Shown: positions 7,647 to 16,194, counted from the stretch's first letter. The stretch: DNA of 64,000 bases from CAMDKS01 sp964402975 (GCA_964402975.1 CAYOEM010000008.1:58015-122014); one strand, 5' to 3'. Notes: generated by a model from the letters alone, not told the origin. Made by a program: numbers and translations.

Positions 7647-7675
7647 ATTTATCTTTTGACGCCCCGTGGTGTCAA
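7647..7675 (-). promoter_or_regulatory. Candidate sigma-70 promoter of the S10 operon
   Basis: On the minus strand there is a perfect -35 TTGACA (7675-7670), a 17-base spacer and a -10 ATAAAT (7652-7647). Transcription would start near 7640, just before leader element A. An imperfect inverted repeat (TTGACGCC/GGTGTCAA, 7655-7675) overlaps the -35. It is the only good promoter between the upstream peptidase gene and rpsJ. Confidence 0.6.
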
Positions 7676-7724
7676 GGATTTTTATGTTTATTATTGGATA
7701 ATTTCAGCCGCCTCGAAGACTGGC

Positions 7725-8786
7725 TCAGGCTGCCTTTTTACTATACCAACGCGCAATCGCCAAACGTTCGACATCCGAAGAGTTTTGCAGATGGCCATGC
7801 CCACTGATCCAGGCGCCTGGGCTTGCAGCTGATCTCAACAAAAAATCCAAAAGATGAAGGTGGCGTCGTAAAATGCGTGATGTCCTATGGGGAAGCAGTG
7901 GATTAAAGATTCCAAGTGCCGAGAATAATTGGCGCGGATTCTTTTTTATCCAGAGCCAGGACCCTAGCTCAAGGGTTAACGGCAAAAAGAGAGACCCCTT
8001 CGACTCACGTCGTCGATCGTATAAATAATCCCAGAGATCTCCGTGCGTTGTATAACTAGCGGCCTGCGGCTCCACCCTGTAGATGTGATGTGGATAAACC
8101 GAGTCGAGTAAATGTGTAAGTTTATAAATCTCCTGAAGATTTGGGAAGGGTTGCTTCGTCCGCGCATATGGAAACCAGAGCCTATCCACGGATCCGAATC
8201 CGCTGTGCACATCAAGAGCAATCACACACTTGGATCTCGAAAATTGCTCCTCAAAAAATTTAACGATCGCCTTAGCTTCCGTCTCCATCTCCGAGTTCAT
8301 TTGGCCCCGATACCAGGGCAGCCACGGGGAAACGCGATGCCCTGAGGCAAGCATTAAGGAGCCGCCGTCGTCCGCCTCCACGGGTGCGTTGCGCATAAGA
8401 TCGACGCCGTTGCCATTAGAGCGTCTGCTCAGGTACATGCCAACCGGGTTGACGATAGGAACAACCGATAGACGAACCCTTTCCAGAAGATGACGCGTAG
8501 TGGGATCCCAGCTTGCCAGCTGGGTCAGGGTCTTTAGATATGAAATAATGACACGCGTCCCTATGCGTTCAAGACCATGAACACCGCCGGTCAGGAAAAA
8601 CACCGGATCTTCCGGTCTAGTTGATCCAAACTCGAAGGCGTGAATGGGAAGAGACAACTCACCATGTTGTACATTCGCCAGTTCTGTCACCCGAATCAGC
8701 CCCTTACCAGCGTGAGCAGCTAAACGCTGAATCTCAACCAGCTCGGGAAGATGCATGAGTAAGGAACGCGACACAGTAACGGCCAT
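7725..8786 (-). CDS. M14-family zinc carboxypeptidase / deacylase-like protein
   Basis: The 353-residue protein keeps the zinc-site layout of the M14 fold: HGLE at residues 70-73 (His and Glu ligands), the substrate-binding NPVGMYLSRRSNGNGVDLMRN segment (partly quoted) around 113-132, a third ligand in DVHSG at His194, and a catalytic-Glu motif LTLELGSW at about Glu273. This family trims C-terminal residues or deacylates amino acids (carboxypeptidase or AstE/aspartoacylase-like). No signal peptide is seen, so it probably acts in the cytoplasm. It lies upstream of, and on the same strand as, the S10 operon but has its own spacing. The substrate is unknown. Confidence 0.75.
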   Translation of the reverse strand: MAVTVSRSLLMHLPELVEIQRLAAHAGKGLIRVTELANVQHGELSLPIHAFEFGSTRPEDPVFFLTGGVHGLERIGTRVIISYLKTLTQLASWDPTTRHLLERVRLSVVPIVNPVGMYLSRRSNGNGVDLMRNAPVEADDGGSLMLASGHRVSPWLPWYRGQMNSEMETEAKAIVKFFEEQFSRSKCVIALDVHSGFGSVDRLWFPYARTKQPFPNLQEIYKLTHLLDSVYPHHIYRVEPQAASYTTHGDLWDYLYDRRRESKGSLFLPLTLELGSWLWIKKNPRQLFSALGIFNPLLPHRTSRILRRHLHLLDFLLRSAASPGAWISGHGHLQNSSDVERLAIARWYSKKAA

Positions 8787-8895
8787 AAAAAATCGCTCTC
8801 GTCGACAAACACATTGGATTTTCTGATAAATTTTGGCCTGCCGTTTACCCGGGCAGCACCAAAAGATCGTCTAATTACTATTCTAATGCCACAGT

Positions 8896-8943
8896 AAAAA
8901 AACTCCAAACCCCGCTCATAGCTTGGCTTAGAGGGGGTTTGAG
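8896..8943 (-). terminator. Rho-independent terminator after the OlsB-like gene
   Basis: On the minus strand a GC-containing stem pairs CTCAAACCCC-type arms (8934-8943 with 8903-8913, one bulged base) around a 20-base loop and is followed by seven T residues (8902-8896). It lies 26 bases after the stop of the gene at 8970. Confidence 0.6.
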
Positions 8944-8969
8944 GGCATTGAAAATGCGCATAAAAAGCG

Positions 8970-9797
8970 TCAGTTTACCTGATACTTACGATTGTAGAGT
9001 GACGACATCTTTGAAATATCCAAGACGACAAACAAGTCCCCGCAGTTGAAATCAAAATCGACAGCGGGATCACCAACAATAACCGCACCGGCTCTTATGT
9101 AGGAGCGAACGAGCGTTGGGACCAGACTCCTCGATTCTTCGGACACCGCCGCAGAGCTGAGCAACGCATCAAAATCAGGAATGCGGAATCCGTCTAAAGC
9201 TCTAATATCAAAGGAGTAGTCCACGGAGCCCTCCTCCTGCAGCGTCTTGTAAACAGCCGCTAAGCTTGCCGGATCAACCGTCTTTACACTTCCCATACCG
9301 AATAGCCACCGTGCTCCACTTCGCGTTAAATACTCCATGATTCCACGCCAGAGGAGCGTTATGACGGCTCCATTCCTGTAGTCTTTATGGATGCATGCTC
9401 GACTAAGCTCAACCTTTCCACCCTCACGGCGTAGAAGATCCTCGATATCAAACTCCGTCTTTGAGTAAAAATCTGACGTTACAGAATCCGAGATCAAGCG
9501 GTATGTACCAACGATTTTATTGATACGATTGTCGATAATGGCAAGGTGATCGGCATGGGCGTCATAACGATCCTTGTCAAAGCCAAAGGGTCTCTTCTTA
9601 TGCATGTATTCGCGATGAAAAACTTCGTAACGTAGCGTCATCACTTGCCAAAGCTCGCGCTTTGATTGGACGGTTTTGACCGTGAAATGCCCCCGTGTAA
9701 ACTCCACAGGAACTCGGCTTGCGAAGCTTTTTTGCGCCGGGTTGAGCCACCCAAGCCCTTGCTTGACACCTTCGACCGCTCGCGCTGCGTAACTCAT
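8970..9797 (-). CDS. GNAT-fold N-acyltransferase, OlsB/hemolysin-like
   Basis: The 275-residue protein matches the acyl-ACP/acyl-CoA-dependent GNAT branch that includes L-ornithine N-acyltransferase (OlsB). Visible blocks are LRYEVFHREYM at about residues 56-66, HADHLAIID and IVGTYRLI around 85-105, KVELSRACIHKDYRNGAVITLLW around 141-163 (partly quoted), and a C-terminal GDPAVDFDFNCGDLFVVLD. OlsB makes lyso-ornithine lipid at the membrane; no OlsA partner lies alongside, so the exact product is uncertain. ATG 9797 was chosen over 9851 because GAGGAT precedes it by eight bases. Confidence 0.72.
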   Translation of the reverse strand: MSYAARAVEGVKQGLGWLNPAQKSFASRVPVEFTRGHFTVKTVQSKRELWQVMTLRYEVFHREYMHKKRPFGFDKDRYDAHADHLAIIDNRINKIVGTYRLISDSVTSDFYSKTEFDIEDLLRREGGKVELSRACIHKDYRNGAVITLLWRGIMEYLTRSGARWLFGMGSVKTVDPASLAAVYKTLQEEGSVDYSFDIRALDGFRIPDFDALLSSAAVSEESRSLVPTLVRSYIRAGAVIVGDPAVDFDFNCGDLFVVLDISKMSSLYNRKYQVN

Positions 9798-10200
9798 GGT
9801 TAGATCCTCACTGGGTAATAAGGTGAATAACTCATTTTGCAGACCAATCACAACCAGACAATTTTCTAAATTTTAAGCACTAATTGTTAATAATTTATTA
9901 AGGCGCTATTAAAATTTTACGGTATTAAATAAATTATGACAATGGTTACGGCAGGTTAAGATTTGTGCTTCGATTCACCACCTGCGTTAGCAGACTAGCC
10001 AGTCCATGTAGGATTTAGCTACAACCTGCCTGGCAAACGCCCGATCCGAGACTGTTTGTAATTATTTATATTAATAATTACAGGTTGTTGCGACTTGGCC
10101 CAGGGCTTGCTTTAAGAAGCTTAACGGCGTGCCTTGAAGAGGCGCCCGCAGCTTTCTGAAGGATGAACATCTGAATGTCTTGGAGTGCAATAAAAAAACT
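9798..10200. other. 403-base divergent intergenic region
   Basis: This spacer separates the OlsB-like gene (leftward) from the small gene at 10201 (rightward). It is A/T-rich near 9850-9950, where promoters are expected, and contains the strong inverted repeats described separately at 10021-10088. No coding frame with a plausible start and ribosome site is seen on either strand. Confidence 0.5.
10021..10088. repeat. Nested inverted repeats, possible operator or RNA switch
   Basis: Two inverted repeats share bases. One has perfect 10-base arms TGTAATTATT/AATAATTACA (10057-10066 and 10073-10082) around six bases. The other pairs ACAACCTG (10021-10028) with CAGGTTGT (10081-10088). Bases 10081-10082 belong to both, so the two pairings would compete in RNA. 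It lies about 110 bases upstream of the gene at 10201. No known motif was recognised. Confidence 0.4.
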
Positions 10201-10518
10201 ATGATGACTGCGGCAAAAATTGTTGTTGATGTGGTGCTAGATGCTGAAACACTGAGTGAGATTGAAATGCTACGAAGCATACGACTAGCTCACTATGAAC
10301 AGATGGCCCAAAACCCAGGCGTTGCTCTTGAAAATCTAAAAAAAGCGGGCCTTCGTGAAGCGAGCTCGTCAGCTGAAATCGCTGCCAACGCGCTGGCTAA
10401 GATTCGTGAATTAAAGGATCGCATTGAGACCCCTAATGTTATCTACGAAGACGAACTCGCTATGTACGTACACACACTGTCACTTGCTGACCTAGATAAC
10501 AAGAAGGATTCACGGTAG
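10201..10518 (+). CDS. Hypothetical protein, 105 residues
   Basis: I do not recognise a family. The protein is mostly charged and helix-forming, beginning MMTAAKIVVDVVLD, with a central region rich in Ala, Glu and Lys (EIAANALAKIRELKDRIE) that could form a helical hairpin. It has no signal peptide or membrane segment. ATG 10201 or 10204 is the likely start; an in-frame TTG at 10180 is possible but lacks a clear ribosome site. The 3' end overlaps the 3' end of convergent map by nine bases. Composition resembles its neighbours, so it is probably a real gene of unknown role. Confidence 0.55.
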   Translation: MMTAAKIVVDVVLDAETLSEIEMLRSIRLAHYEQMAQNPGVALENLKKAGLREASSSAEIAANALAKIRELKDRIETPNVIYEDELAMYVHTLSLADLDNKKDSR

Positions 10519-11265
10519 CGTCAGAATTTCTACTGTTCCGTTACTACGTATGGCAATAGTGTGTTCGAATTGGGCAGATAAACTTCGATCAACTGTTACG
10601 GCAGTCCACTTGTCTTTAAGAATTTTGCAGCGGTAATCACCTGCGTTGATCATAGGCTCGATTGTGAATGTCATGCCCTCTTCCAAACGAACGCCCTTAC
10701 CGGCATCTCCATAATGTGGAACCTGAGGGTCTTCGTGAAAAACTTTACCGATCCCGTGACCAACAAAATCGCGAACAACACTAAATCCATATCTTTCCGC
10801 ATGCTGTTGGATAGCAGCTCCGATATCTCCAACTCTGGCACCCACCTTCACCTTCGAGATGCCGATCTCTAGACACTCCTCAGTAACTTTTACAAGTTTC
10901 CTGGCGAGCGGCGAAATATTCTCCCCAACGAAGAACGTTTTGGACGAGTCCCCGTGATATCCATTCACAATCGGGGTGACGTCGATATTGATAATATCCC
11001 CATCTTTTAGAATCTGTTTGGCATCGGGGATGCCGTGACAAACGACTTCATTGACTGAAGTACAGATACTTTTTGGAAATCCCCGATAATTAAGCGGCGC
11101 ACAGATGGCACCACGCCCGACGGTGAATGCGTGACAAGTGTCGTTTAGGTGCAAGGTGGAGACGCCTGGGCGCACATGCTGTGCGATCATGGCAAGAGTC
11201 TCGGCAGCCAACCTACCTGCTGCCCGCATCGCGTCTATTTCAGCATCGGACTTGAGAACAATCAC
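10510..11265 (-). CDS. map: Methionine aminopeptidase, type I
   Basis: It removes the N-terminal Met from nascent proteins and acts with the deformylase encoded at 49881. The pita-bread metal site is intact: His in VCHGIPD, first metal Asp in INIDVTP, second Asp in YHGDSSKTF, His in VGHGIGKVFHEDP, Glu in FTIEPMI and the last Glu in QFEHTIAI. At 251 residues without an N-terminal extension it is a type Ia enzyme. It runs on the same strand as the solute-binding protein gene, 49 bases downstream of it. Confidence 0.96.
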   Translation of the reverse strand: MIVLKSDAEIDAMRAAGRLAAETLAMIAQHVRPGVSTLHLNDTCHAFTVGRGAICAPLNYRGFPKSICTSVNEVVCHGIPDAKQILKDGDIINIDVTPIVNGYHGDSSKTFFVGENISPLARKLVKVTEECLEIGISKVKVGARVGDIGAAIQQHAERYGFSVVRDFVGHGIGKVFHEDPQVPHYGDAGKGVRLEEGMTFTIEPMINAGDYRCKILKDKWTAVTVDRSLSAQFEHTIAIRSNGTVEILTLP

Positions 11266-11314
11266 GGGACGTGGAACTTTCCTAGAGTAAAATTTAGCCG
11301 CGGAATGGTCCGCA

Positions 11315-12829
11315 TTAATCCATCACAACACTGCGGAACCAATCGGAATCCAAAGAATTCAGCTTCTTTGGAATCTTAACGCCCCGAGCATTAACACAAT
11401 ACTGATGCGCCAACAAAACGGTCCACGGTTCCAGGTCATACCACTTTTGGTGGACCTTTCGCAGCAACTCAAAATCCGGATCCTCCGGTTTTGTTAATTC
11501 TCGGCTGTAGGAGTCCAGCAGGTCATCCAGCTCTTTATCGGTAACCGGAACAAAAGGTAACTCATTTTTGCCTTTGGCTTGAAGCACACCAGAATGAGCC
11601 AGCGGCCTTAGATCTTGCGATGTCCATGGGATAAAAATACTGGCTAGGGCGGCATCAAACGTTACACCCGGTGTCCCTACATCGTCAAACTGGCTGTTAA
11701 TCCCAAGGGATGCAAAGGAATCCCCTATCATCTTCTCGACCAGATCTTGGCGACCATTCATTCGGGCAATCCTAATCAAGACGGGCTTGTCCTGACCTTG
11801 GGACCTTGGAAGCCCGATATGCTGCTGTTTAAATCCCGATTTCTCAAAGCCCTGGGCCGCAGTGTCAAGATTGTACGGTTTCACCAAAAGTTTAGCGTTG
11901 TAGCCAGGATGGGTTCTTAAAATCGGAGCCGATACCAAACTACCAATATCGCCCGCTGCGGTGCGAAGAATCTCGCCCCTCGGCGTTGCCCGAGTCAGCG
12001 AGTCTCGTAGTTCTGGTCTGGCAGCAACCGGCGAGGCCGAGTTCCAAATTAATGCGGTCATGAGCGGCACATCAAGCCTTGAGTCGCACGAGTTGGTCTT
12101 GATACTGGTTCTCTCGACCTGCACCCTCTTACCAGCCATCGAGAACATGATTCCCTTTTTTCCGTTGGGAATATTTTCCGAGGCTGCGAGAACCTTTATT
12201 TTTGAGTACTTAGAGGTGTACCCCTTGCTTACAGACATCTCAATGCCGCCGGGCACTTGAACTGCAGAATAAAGGCCAGCACACTCAAAAAGTCCGCCAC
12301 TAGTTGGTCGATAAAGACTAGCTCCCGAAAGCACATAGGGACCAAAACCCGGGGGCTTTGTCCAAGACACTTTCACGGACGATCCGCCAGATGTCGACAC
12401 CTCGAATAAAGACGTCACATCCTCACTTAAACGATCTTTCACGATTGAAACCAGGTTTGATTTAAACCATGTAGCTAGTCCATCGGCGTCCACGGTCACA
12501 CCACTCCACCATCGAAGACCAGGACGGATTGTGAAGGTCCAAACTTCCTTGTCACCAACCTTATCAATTTGGGGAGGACCTTTTAGAAGGGCCGGTGTGT
12601 TTTTTCGGCGATCAACCTCAAGACGCACAATACTCGGGCAGGCCAGTCGCCCGATCACTGCGTCATCTCCGAGCCATATGGGCGGCTGGGACTTAAGATC
12701 AACTTGAGCGGCCGGAGCCCAACCTGCAACGATCATGGACTCTGCGCGCGCCTGGGAAACATAACCCCCTAGGGTTAAACTGATGAGTGCGACTTTAAGT
12801 ATCGCTAAGTGATTAGTTAGTGCCTTCAT
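11315..12829 (-). CDS. Periplasmic solute-binding protein, family 5-like (oligopeptide/nickel ABC type)
   Basis: The 504-residue protein begins with a signal peptide (MKALTNHLAILKVALISLTLGG, cleavage near ARA-ES at about residue 29). The early block VWTFTIRPGLRWWSGVTVDADG and following GLATWFKSNL correspond to the family 5 binding-protein motif (x-W-T-F-x-L-R-x-G-x-x-W-x-D-G). Such proteins deliver peptides, nickel or similar solutes to an ABC importer. No permease or ATPase gene is adjacent, so it is an orphan, and its ligand is unknown. ATG 12829 was chosen because GGGAAG precedes it; the frame extends 14 codons further. Confidence 0.65.
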   Translation of the reverse strand: MKALTNHLAILKVALISLTLGGYVSQARAESMIVAGWAPAAQVDLKSQPPIWLGDDAVIGRLACPSIVRLEVDRRKNTPALLKGPPQIDKVGDKEVWTFTIRPGLRWWSGVTVDADGLATWFKSNLVSIVKDRLSEDVTSLFEVSTSGGSSVKVSWTKPPGFGPYVLSGASLYRPTSGGLFECAGLYSAVQVPGGIEMSVSKGYTSKYSKIKVLAASENIPNGKKGIMFSMAGKRVQVERTSIKTNSCDSRLDVPLMTALIWNSASPVAARPELRDSLTRATPRGEILRTAAGDIGSLVSAPILRTHPGYNAKLLVKPYNLDTAAQGFEKSGFKQQHIGLPRSQGQDKPVLIRIARMNGRQDLVEKMIGDSFASLGINSQFDDVGTPGVTFDAALASIFIPWTSQDLRPLAHSGVLQAKGKNELPFVPVTDKELDDLLDSYSRELTKPEDPDFELLRKVHQKWYDLEPWTVLLAHQYCVNARGVKIPKKLNSLDSDWFRSVVMD

Positions 12830-12953
12830 TTTGCTTCCCAAAATGTGAAACTTGAAGTGGTGATTACACACGAATCCTTCGCTATTGGCAAAGTATTATC
12901 CTATCATCGGGGATAGCCCTTTAGTATAGCGGCTTGTGAATCTTTTAGGAATT

Positions 12954-14096
12954 ATGAAATCTTACGACGTTATCATTGTAGGTAGAGGATTGACCGCCCT
13001 GAGCACGGCCTGGCACTTAAAACGCCTAGGAATTAGGCGCGTCTGCCTCATTGGACCCACTCCGACGCCGGATAACTGCCATTCGCTGCTGGCAAACTAT
13101 GCATTAGCGTCCCTTCACGACAACGTCACTCGTGCAGTTCACAACTTAGGGCCAGAGGTCGCAAGGGATTTGATGCTGCTGGCTAGGTCGGGCCTTTTCG
13201 AGCTAACAAATCATCTGGAGCGTTGGAATATTGAGAGGGCCTTTGGACAAATCATACGCCTTGGCCTGAGCCAACACGAATCCCAGGAAATGAAAATAGC
13301 CACCAATTGGCTAGAAGCAAACGGCTATCCCGCCCACCACGAACAAAAAACCTCCGAGTTCAAAAACTGTAATTCCGTTCAATATGACGGAGCTGCGTCC
13401 ATATCTTTTGACGCAGGCGCGCTGATACGAAAGTTAGAGATACATTCAGAATGCGACGTCCAGTCGACAAACGTGCTTTCAACTGAACCGATCGGTAGCT
13501 CAATCAGGTTGAAGACGTCTTGCGGTCAAATGTTCGAATCCGAGGTGGCCGTATTGGCTTGTCATCAGGATATTAAAAATCTTTTACCGGTCCTCGCTCC
13601 AACCCTGGTGAATCACGCGGATCAATTGGTAGAGTTTGATATCCAATCGGGCATTCCTGGTACAAATCGGGGTGATCATGTAATTGCCGGACACGGCCAA
13701 TTCTGGTTCACGCACACCTATAAGAATACGCTGGCGGCTGGGGGCGCAAAATTCATGCGGACCTGGGGCGGAGTTGAAGCTAGGGAAGCCAATGCCTCGC
13801 TTCCAATTTCTCTGAACATCAAACAAACATTTGAAAAGCTATTGGGAGTGAAACTTTCCGAGCCCAAATCAGCCGTGGGATTTATAGAACTTCTAGCTTG
13901 CGACGAGCTTCCGATCATCGGACCGATGTTTGGAAACTCAAGAAACTTGATCGCTAGTGGATTTATGAACTCAAGCTTATCTTTCAGACTGGCGGCCGGT
14001 CGGGGGATCGCAGAATTTATCGCAGATGGACGATCACAAACGGTGCCTGAAACGTTTTTACCGAGGAGACTTCGCAGTTTACCGGAATCAAGTTAA
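12954..14096 (+). CDS. FAD-dependent oxidoreductase, DAO (glycine oxidase/DadA-like) family
   Basis: The N-terminus MKSYDVIIVGRGLTALSTAWHL (quoted in part as DVIIVGRGLTALSTAWHL) is a Rossmann FAD-binding motif, GxGxxx, with the following strand VCLIGP. The C-terminal part has GFIELLACDELPIIGP and a short SGFMNSSLSFRLAAGRG, where DAO enzymes bind the isoalloxazine and pyrophosphate. The family oxidises amines or amino acids (glycine, D-amino acids, sarcosine); the substrate cannot be told. ATG 12954 has AGGA five bases upstream; an in-frame GTG at 12936 is less likely. It converges on the 2Fe-2S gene with a four-base spacer. Confidence 0.7.
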   Translation: MKSYDVIIVGRGLTALSTAWHLKRLGIRRVCLIGPTPTPDNCHSLLANYALASLHDNVTRAVHNLGPEVARDLMLLARSGLFELTNHLERWNIERAFGQIIRLGLSQHESQEMKIATNWLEANGYPAHHEQKTSEFKNCNSVQYDGAASISFDAGALIRKLEIHSECDVQSTNVLSTEPIGSSIRLKTSCGQMFESEVAVLACHQDIKNLLPVLAPTLVNHADQLVEFDIQSGIPGTNRGDHVIAGHGQFWFTHTYKNTLAAGGAKFMRTWGGVEAREANASLPISLNIKQTFEKLLGVKLSEPKSAVGFIELLACDELPIIGPMFGNSRNLIASGFMNSSLSFRLAAGRGIAEFIADGRSQTVPETFLPRRLRSLPESS

Positions 14097-14100
14097 GCCT

Positions 14101-14463
14101 TTATGGTTGACTCAGCGGTCTCTGAATAATTTTAAATTCTTCGACGAGCTTACCGCCGATTAAATGCTCATCAACAATTCTTTGACAAACCTCGGGTGTC
14201 ACGTTTCGGTACCAAACACCCTCGGGATAAACTAAAGCGACCGGACCCTGACGACAAACGCGCAGGCAGGATACTTTTGTTCTATATATGCCGGAGTCCA
14301 TAGCTTCTTTGGAGGCGGATCTCTCCTTGAGGTAGTTCCAAGTTGCAAGCCCTTCCTCGGCGCTACAGCACTTCTCACCAGCACATAAAAACATGTGACG
14401 ATTGATTTTTGAGAGTTTTAAACGCTCAACTGTTTTACTTAATTCATCATTATTTTGATCCAA
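14101..14463 (-). CDS. [2Fe-2S] thioredoxin-like ferredoxin
   Basis: Four Cys ligands are placed as in the thioredoxin-like 2Fe-2S ferredoxins (COG3411): Cys27 and Cys32 in CAGEKC, then Cys66 and Cys70 in CLRVC followed by RQGPVALVYPEGVWY. The latter block is a family hallmark. At 120 residues it is a stand-alone electron carrier or regulator. It is the last of three genes that overlap one another (14 bases with the gene before it), so it is likely translated with them. Its redox partner is not known. Confidence 0.8.
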   Translation of the reverse strand: MDQNNDELSKTVERLKLSKINRHMFLCAGEKCCSAEEGLATWNYLKERSASKEAMDSGIYRTKVSCLRVCRQGPVALVYPEGVWYRNVTPEVCQRIVDEHLIGGKLVEEFKIIQRPLSQP

Positions 14464-14755
14464 ATGTCGGCACTCCAGTCATGGCGTTACGGGACTCGAT
14501 TCGGCGATCAACTGCCTTGCCAATTGAGGCCAGAGAAAAGACTTTCTTGCCCCGATCTCGCGCCTTTTCCACTCGCTCTGGCAAGATCTCGCTGAGGATG
14601 AGCAGAAGATCATCTACTGATGCGCATTTTGAAAGCCAGCGAGTGATTCGAGCTTGATCGTCACGCGACAAAAAGTGTCCATGGCCCATAACGTCTATAA
14701 CATACTGCGAAACCAGGCCTGAATCGGTCAGGGAATTGACGTCAATCAAACTCAC
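14450..14755 (-). CDS. Hypothetical protein, 101 residues, coupled operon
   Basis: No family was recognised. The protein is predicted to be helical, with RDDQARITRWLSKCASVDDLLLILSEILPERVEKA in the middle (partly quoted here for orientation: RITRWLSKCASVDDLL, then ILPERVEKARDRGKK). A His-rich segment VMGHGHFLSRDD lies near residue 23. It overlaps the upstream gene by four bases (ATGA) and the downstream 2Fe-2S gene by 14 bases, so the three are probably made together. Function unknown. Confidence 0.6.
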   Translation of the reverse strand: MSLIDVNSLTDSGLVSQYVIDVMGHGHFLSRDDQARITRWLSKCASVDDLLLILSEILPERVEKARDRGKKVFSLASIGKAVDRRIESRNAMTGVPTFGSK

Positions 14756-15285
14756 TGTCCGTCTGACTCCTTTAGAAGTTTTTGGAGCTGCTGCTCCATG
14801 TCCTGAACTTTTTTTGCCATAACAACCGATACATCGGTCATTCTGCGAACCTCGTGCAAGTGATCATGCAGCCGCAGGAAATTAGCGACACGAACCGGCA
14901 AACTAGACAAATGATCAGGCTCCACAATATCAAAATACCAGTTACCATCAACCGCCCATCGAAGCAGCTCTCTTTGGGTTGGAGCTGATACGACGCTAAA
15001 AATAATTGCGGGAACTGGTATGCCGTGAGCTCTGGGAATTCGGGCACTTATCCCCTTTATCCACTCCGGAAAGAGCTCATCATCAATGCCTTCTGCTGAA
15101 ATAATCAGCAAATCGGCTGGGTGCACCTCTGGATCGTCAAGCGACTTAACTTTCACCAAGTCAAGTTGGATGAACTGTCTTAACTGCTGATCAAATGCCG
15201 CCGAAGCAGCACTCGCAAATCCGGGTGTCGCCGCCCATGAGCACACGCGCATGCGTCTGTTTTTAAAAAGATAGTCAACAGTCAC
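14752..15285 (-). CDS. Receiver-like protein lacking the phospho-acceptor Asp, with C-terminal coiled coil
   Basis: The protein (about 177 residues) looks like a CheY-type fold without its active site: DLLIISAEG stands where the receiver strand and phosphorylated Asp would be, PAIIFSVVSAP resembles the PVI-x-L-(S/T)-A strand, and DGNWYFDIVEPDHLSSLPVRV resembles the G-x-x-D-(Y/F)-(I/L)-x-K-P-x-x-x-x-x-L region with Lys replaced by Glu. A helix of heptads (VVMAKKVQDMEQQLQKLL) ends it. GTG 15285 is chosen for the AGGGGAG site ten bases upstream; ATG 15252 is an alternative. It overlaps the following gene by four bases. Confidence 0.5.
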   Translation of the reverse strand: MTVDYLFKNRRMRVCSWAATPGFASAASAAFDQQLRQFIQLDLVKVKSLDDPEVHPADLLIISAEGIDDELFPEWIKGISARIPRAHGIPVPAIIFSVVSAPTQRELLRWAVDGNWYFDIVEPDHLSSLPVRVANFLRLHDHLHEVRRMTDVSVVMAKKVQDMEQQLQKLLKESDGQ

Positions 15286-15349
15286 TGAGATTATGCTCCC
15301 CTGAAATGCTATGTTAATCTTAGCACATATCCAGCGGAGACATTCAGAT

Positions 15350-16192
15350 ATGTTAAAAGTGACGGCTGTAGCACCAACACGGGTTGACCTTGCAGGAGGA
15401 ACCCTCGACCTCTGGCCCATCCATAACCTTCTGGATCGCAAAGCGACTGTGAATGTCGCTGTGAGTCTTAATGCCACGGTCGAGGTTTCATCATCTCCCG
15501 ACAAACTCTTCCACTTTCGCAGCGAAGATCAAAATTTAACTGATTCAGGGACCTATGCCGAGATTACACGCTCAAAAAAAATGTCTCTCTTCGGTTTTCT
15601 ACTGAGCGCACTTTGGCACGAAAGTCTCCCACCGATTTCAATTAAAACTAGTGCGAAGTCACCAGCCGGAGCTGGTCTTGGCGGCTCAAGCTGCCTCGCT
15701 GTAGCTTTTTGTCGAGCCGTTGCCGACGCAAGACATCAACTTGATAAGACCTATGACGTCCCCCATGAAGATGTGCTTGTTAGAACAGCCCAGGATGTCG
15801 AAAGTCGAGTCATACACGCCCCCACAGGCGTTCAAGACTACTGGGGCGGCATGCGTGGCGGGATCAACATCTTGGAGTATCCCTTCGGACAAACCGTGGT
15901 GAAAACACTTCCGGGCAANNNNNNNNNNNNNNNNNNNNNNNNNNNNNNNNNNNNNNNNNNNNNNNNNNNNNNNNNNNNNNNNNNNNNNNNNNNNNNNNNN
16001 NNNNNNNNNNNNNNNNNNAGGGAAGCAGGCGCCACCTTTACCAGAGTCTGCGGGGCTGGCGGCGGCGGCGTTATGGGCGTCATATGCCCACGCGACAAAG
16101 TAGAAAAAATCACGGCGGCAATGAATGCCGCCGGAGGTTTGGTGATGGACGTCGTCGTCGGTGGGCCTGGCGTCACAGTATCACCTTCTTAA
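15350..16192 (+). CDS. GHMP-family sugar/mevalonate-type kinase, interrupted by assembly gap
   Basis: GHMP kinases phosphorylate small alcohols using ATP. Motif 1 is VAPTRVDLAGGTLDLWP (residues about 6-22), similar to HddA heptose 7-phosphate kinases and fucokinase-like enzymes. The ATP loop is SPAGAGLGGSSCLA near residue 104, and motif 3 is CGAGGGGVMGV after the gap. Visible length is about 247 residues; the family has 320-350, so roughly 80-100 residues are hidden by the 100-N placeholder. The two parts are in the same frame across the placeholder. Start ATG 15350 has GGAG at a suitable distance. Substrate is uncertain. Confidence 0.72.
   Translation: MLKVTAVAPTRVDLAGGTLDLWPIHNLLDRKATVNVAVSLNATVEVSSSPDKLFHFRSEDQNLTDSGTYAEITRSKKMSLFGFLLSALWHESLPPISIKTSAKSPAGAGLGGSSCLAVAFCRAVADARHQLDKTYDVPHEDVLVRTAQDVESRVIHAPTGVQDYWGGMRGGINILEYPFGQTVVKTLPGXXXXXXXXXXXXXXXXXXXXXXXXXXXXXXXXXXREAGATFTRVCGAGGGGVMGVICPRDKVEKITAAMNAAGGLVMDVVVGGPGVTVSPS
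15919..16018. other. Assembly gap, 100 N
   Basis: A run of exactly 100 N, most likely a scaffold placeholder rather than a measured length. It removes the middle of the GHMP kinase. Confidence 0.98.
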
Positions 16193-16194
16193 GA

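Noticed and set aside
7725..8786. The M14 peptidase as a member of the S10 operon.
   Set aside because: A strong promoter lies between it and rpsJ, and the leader structure starts there, so the S10 transcript is independent.
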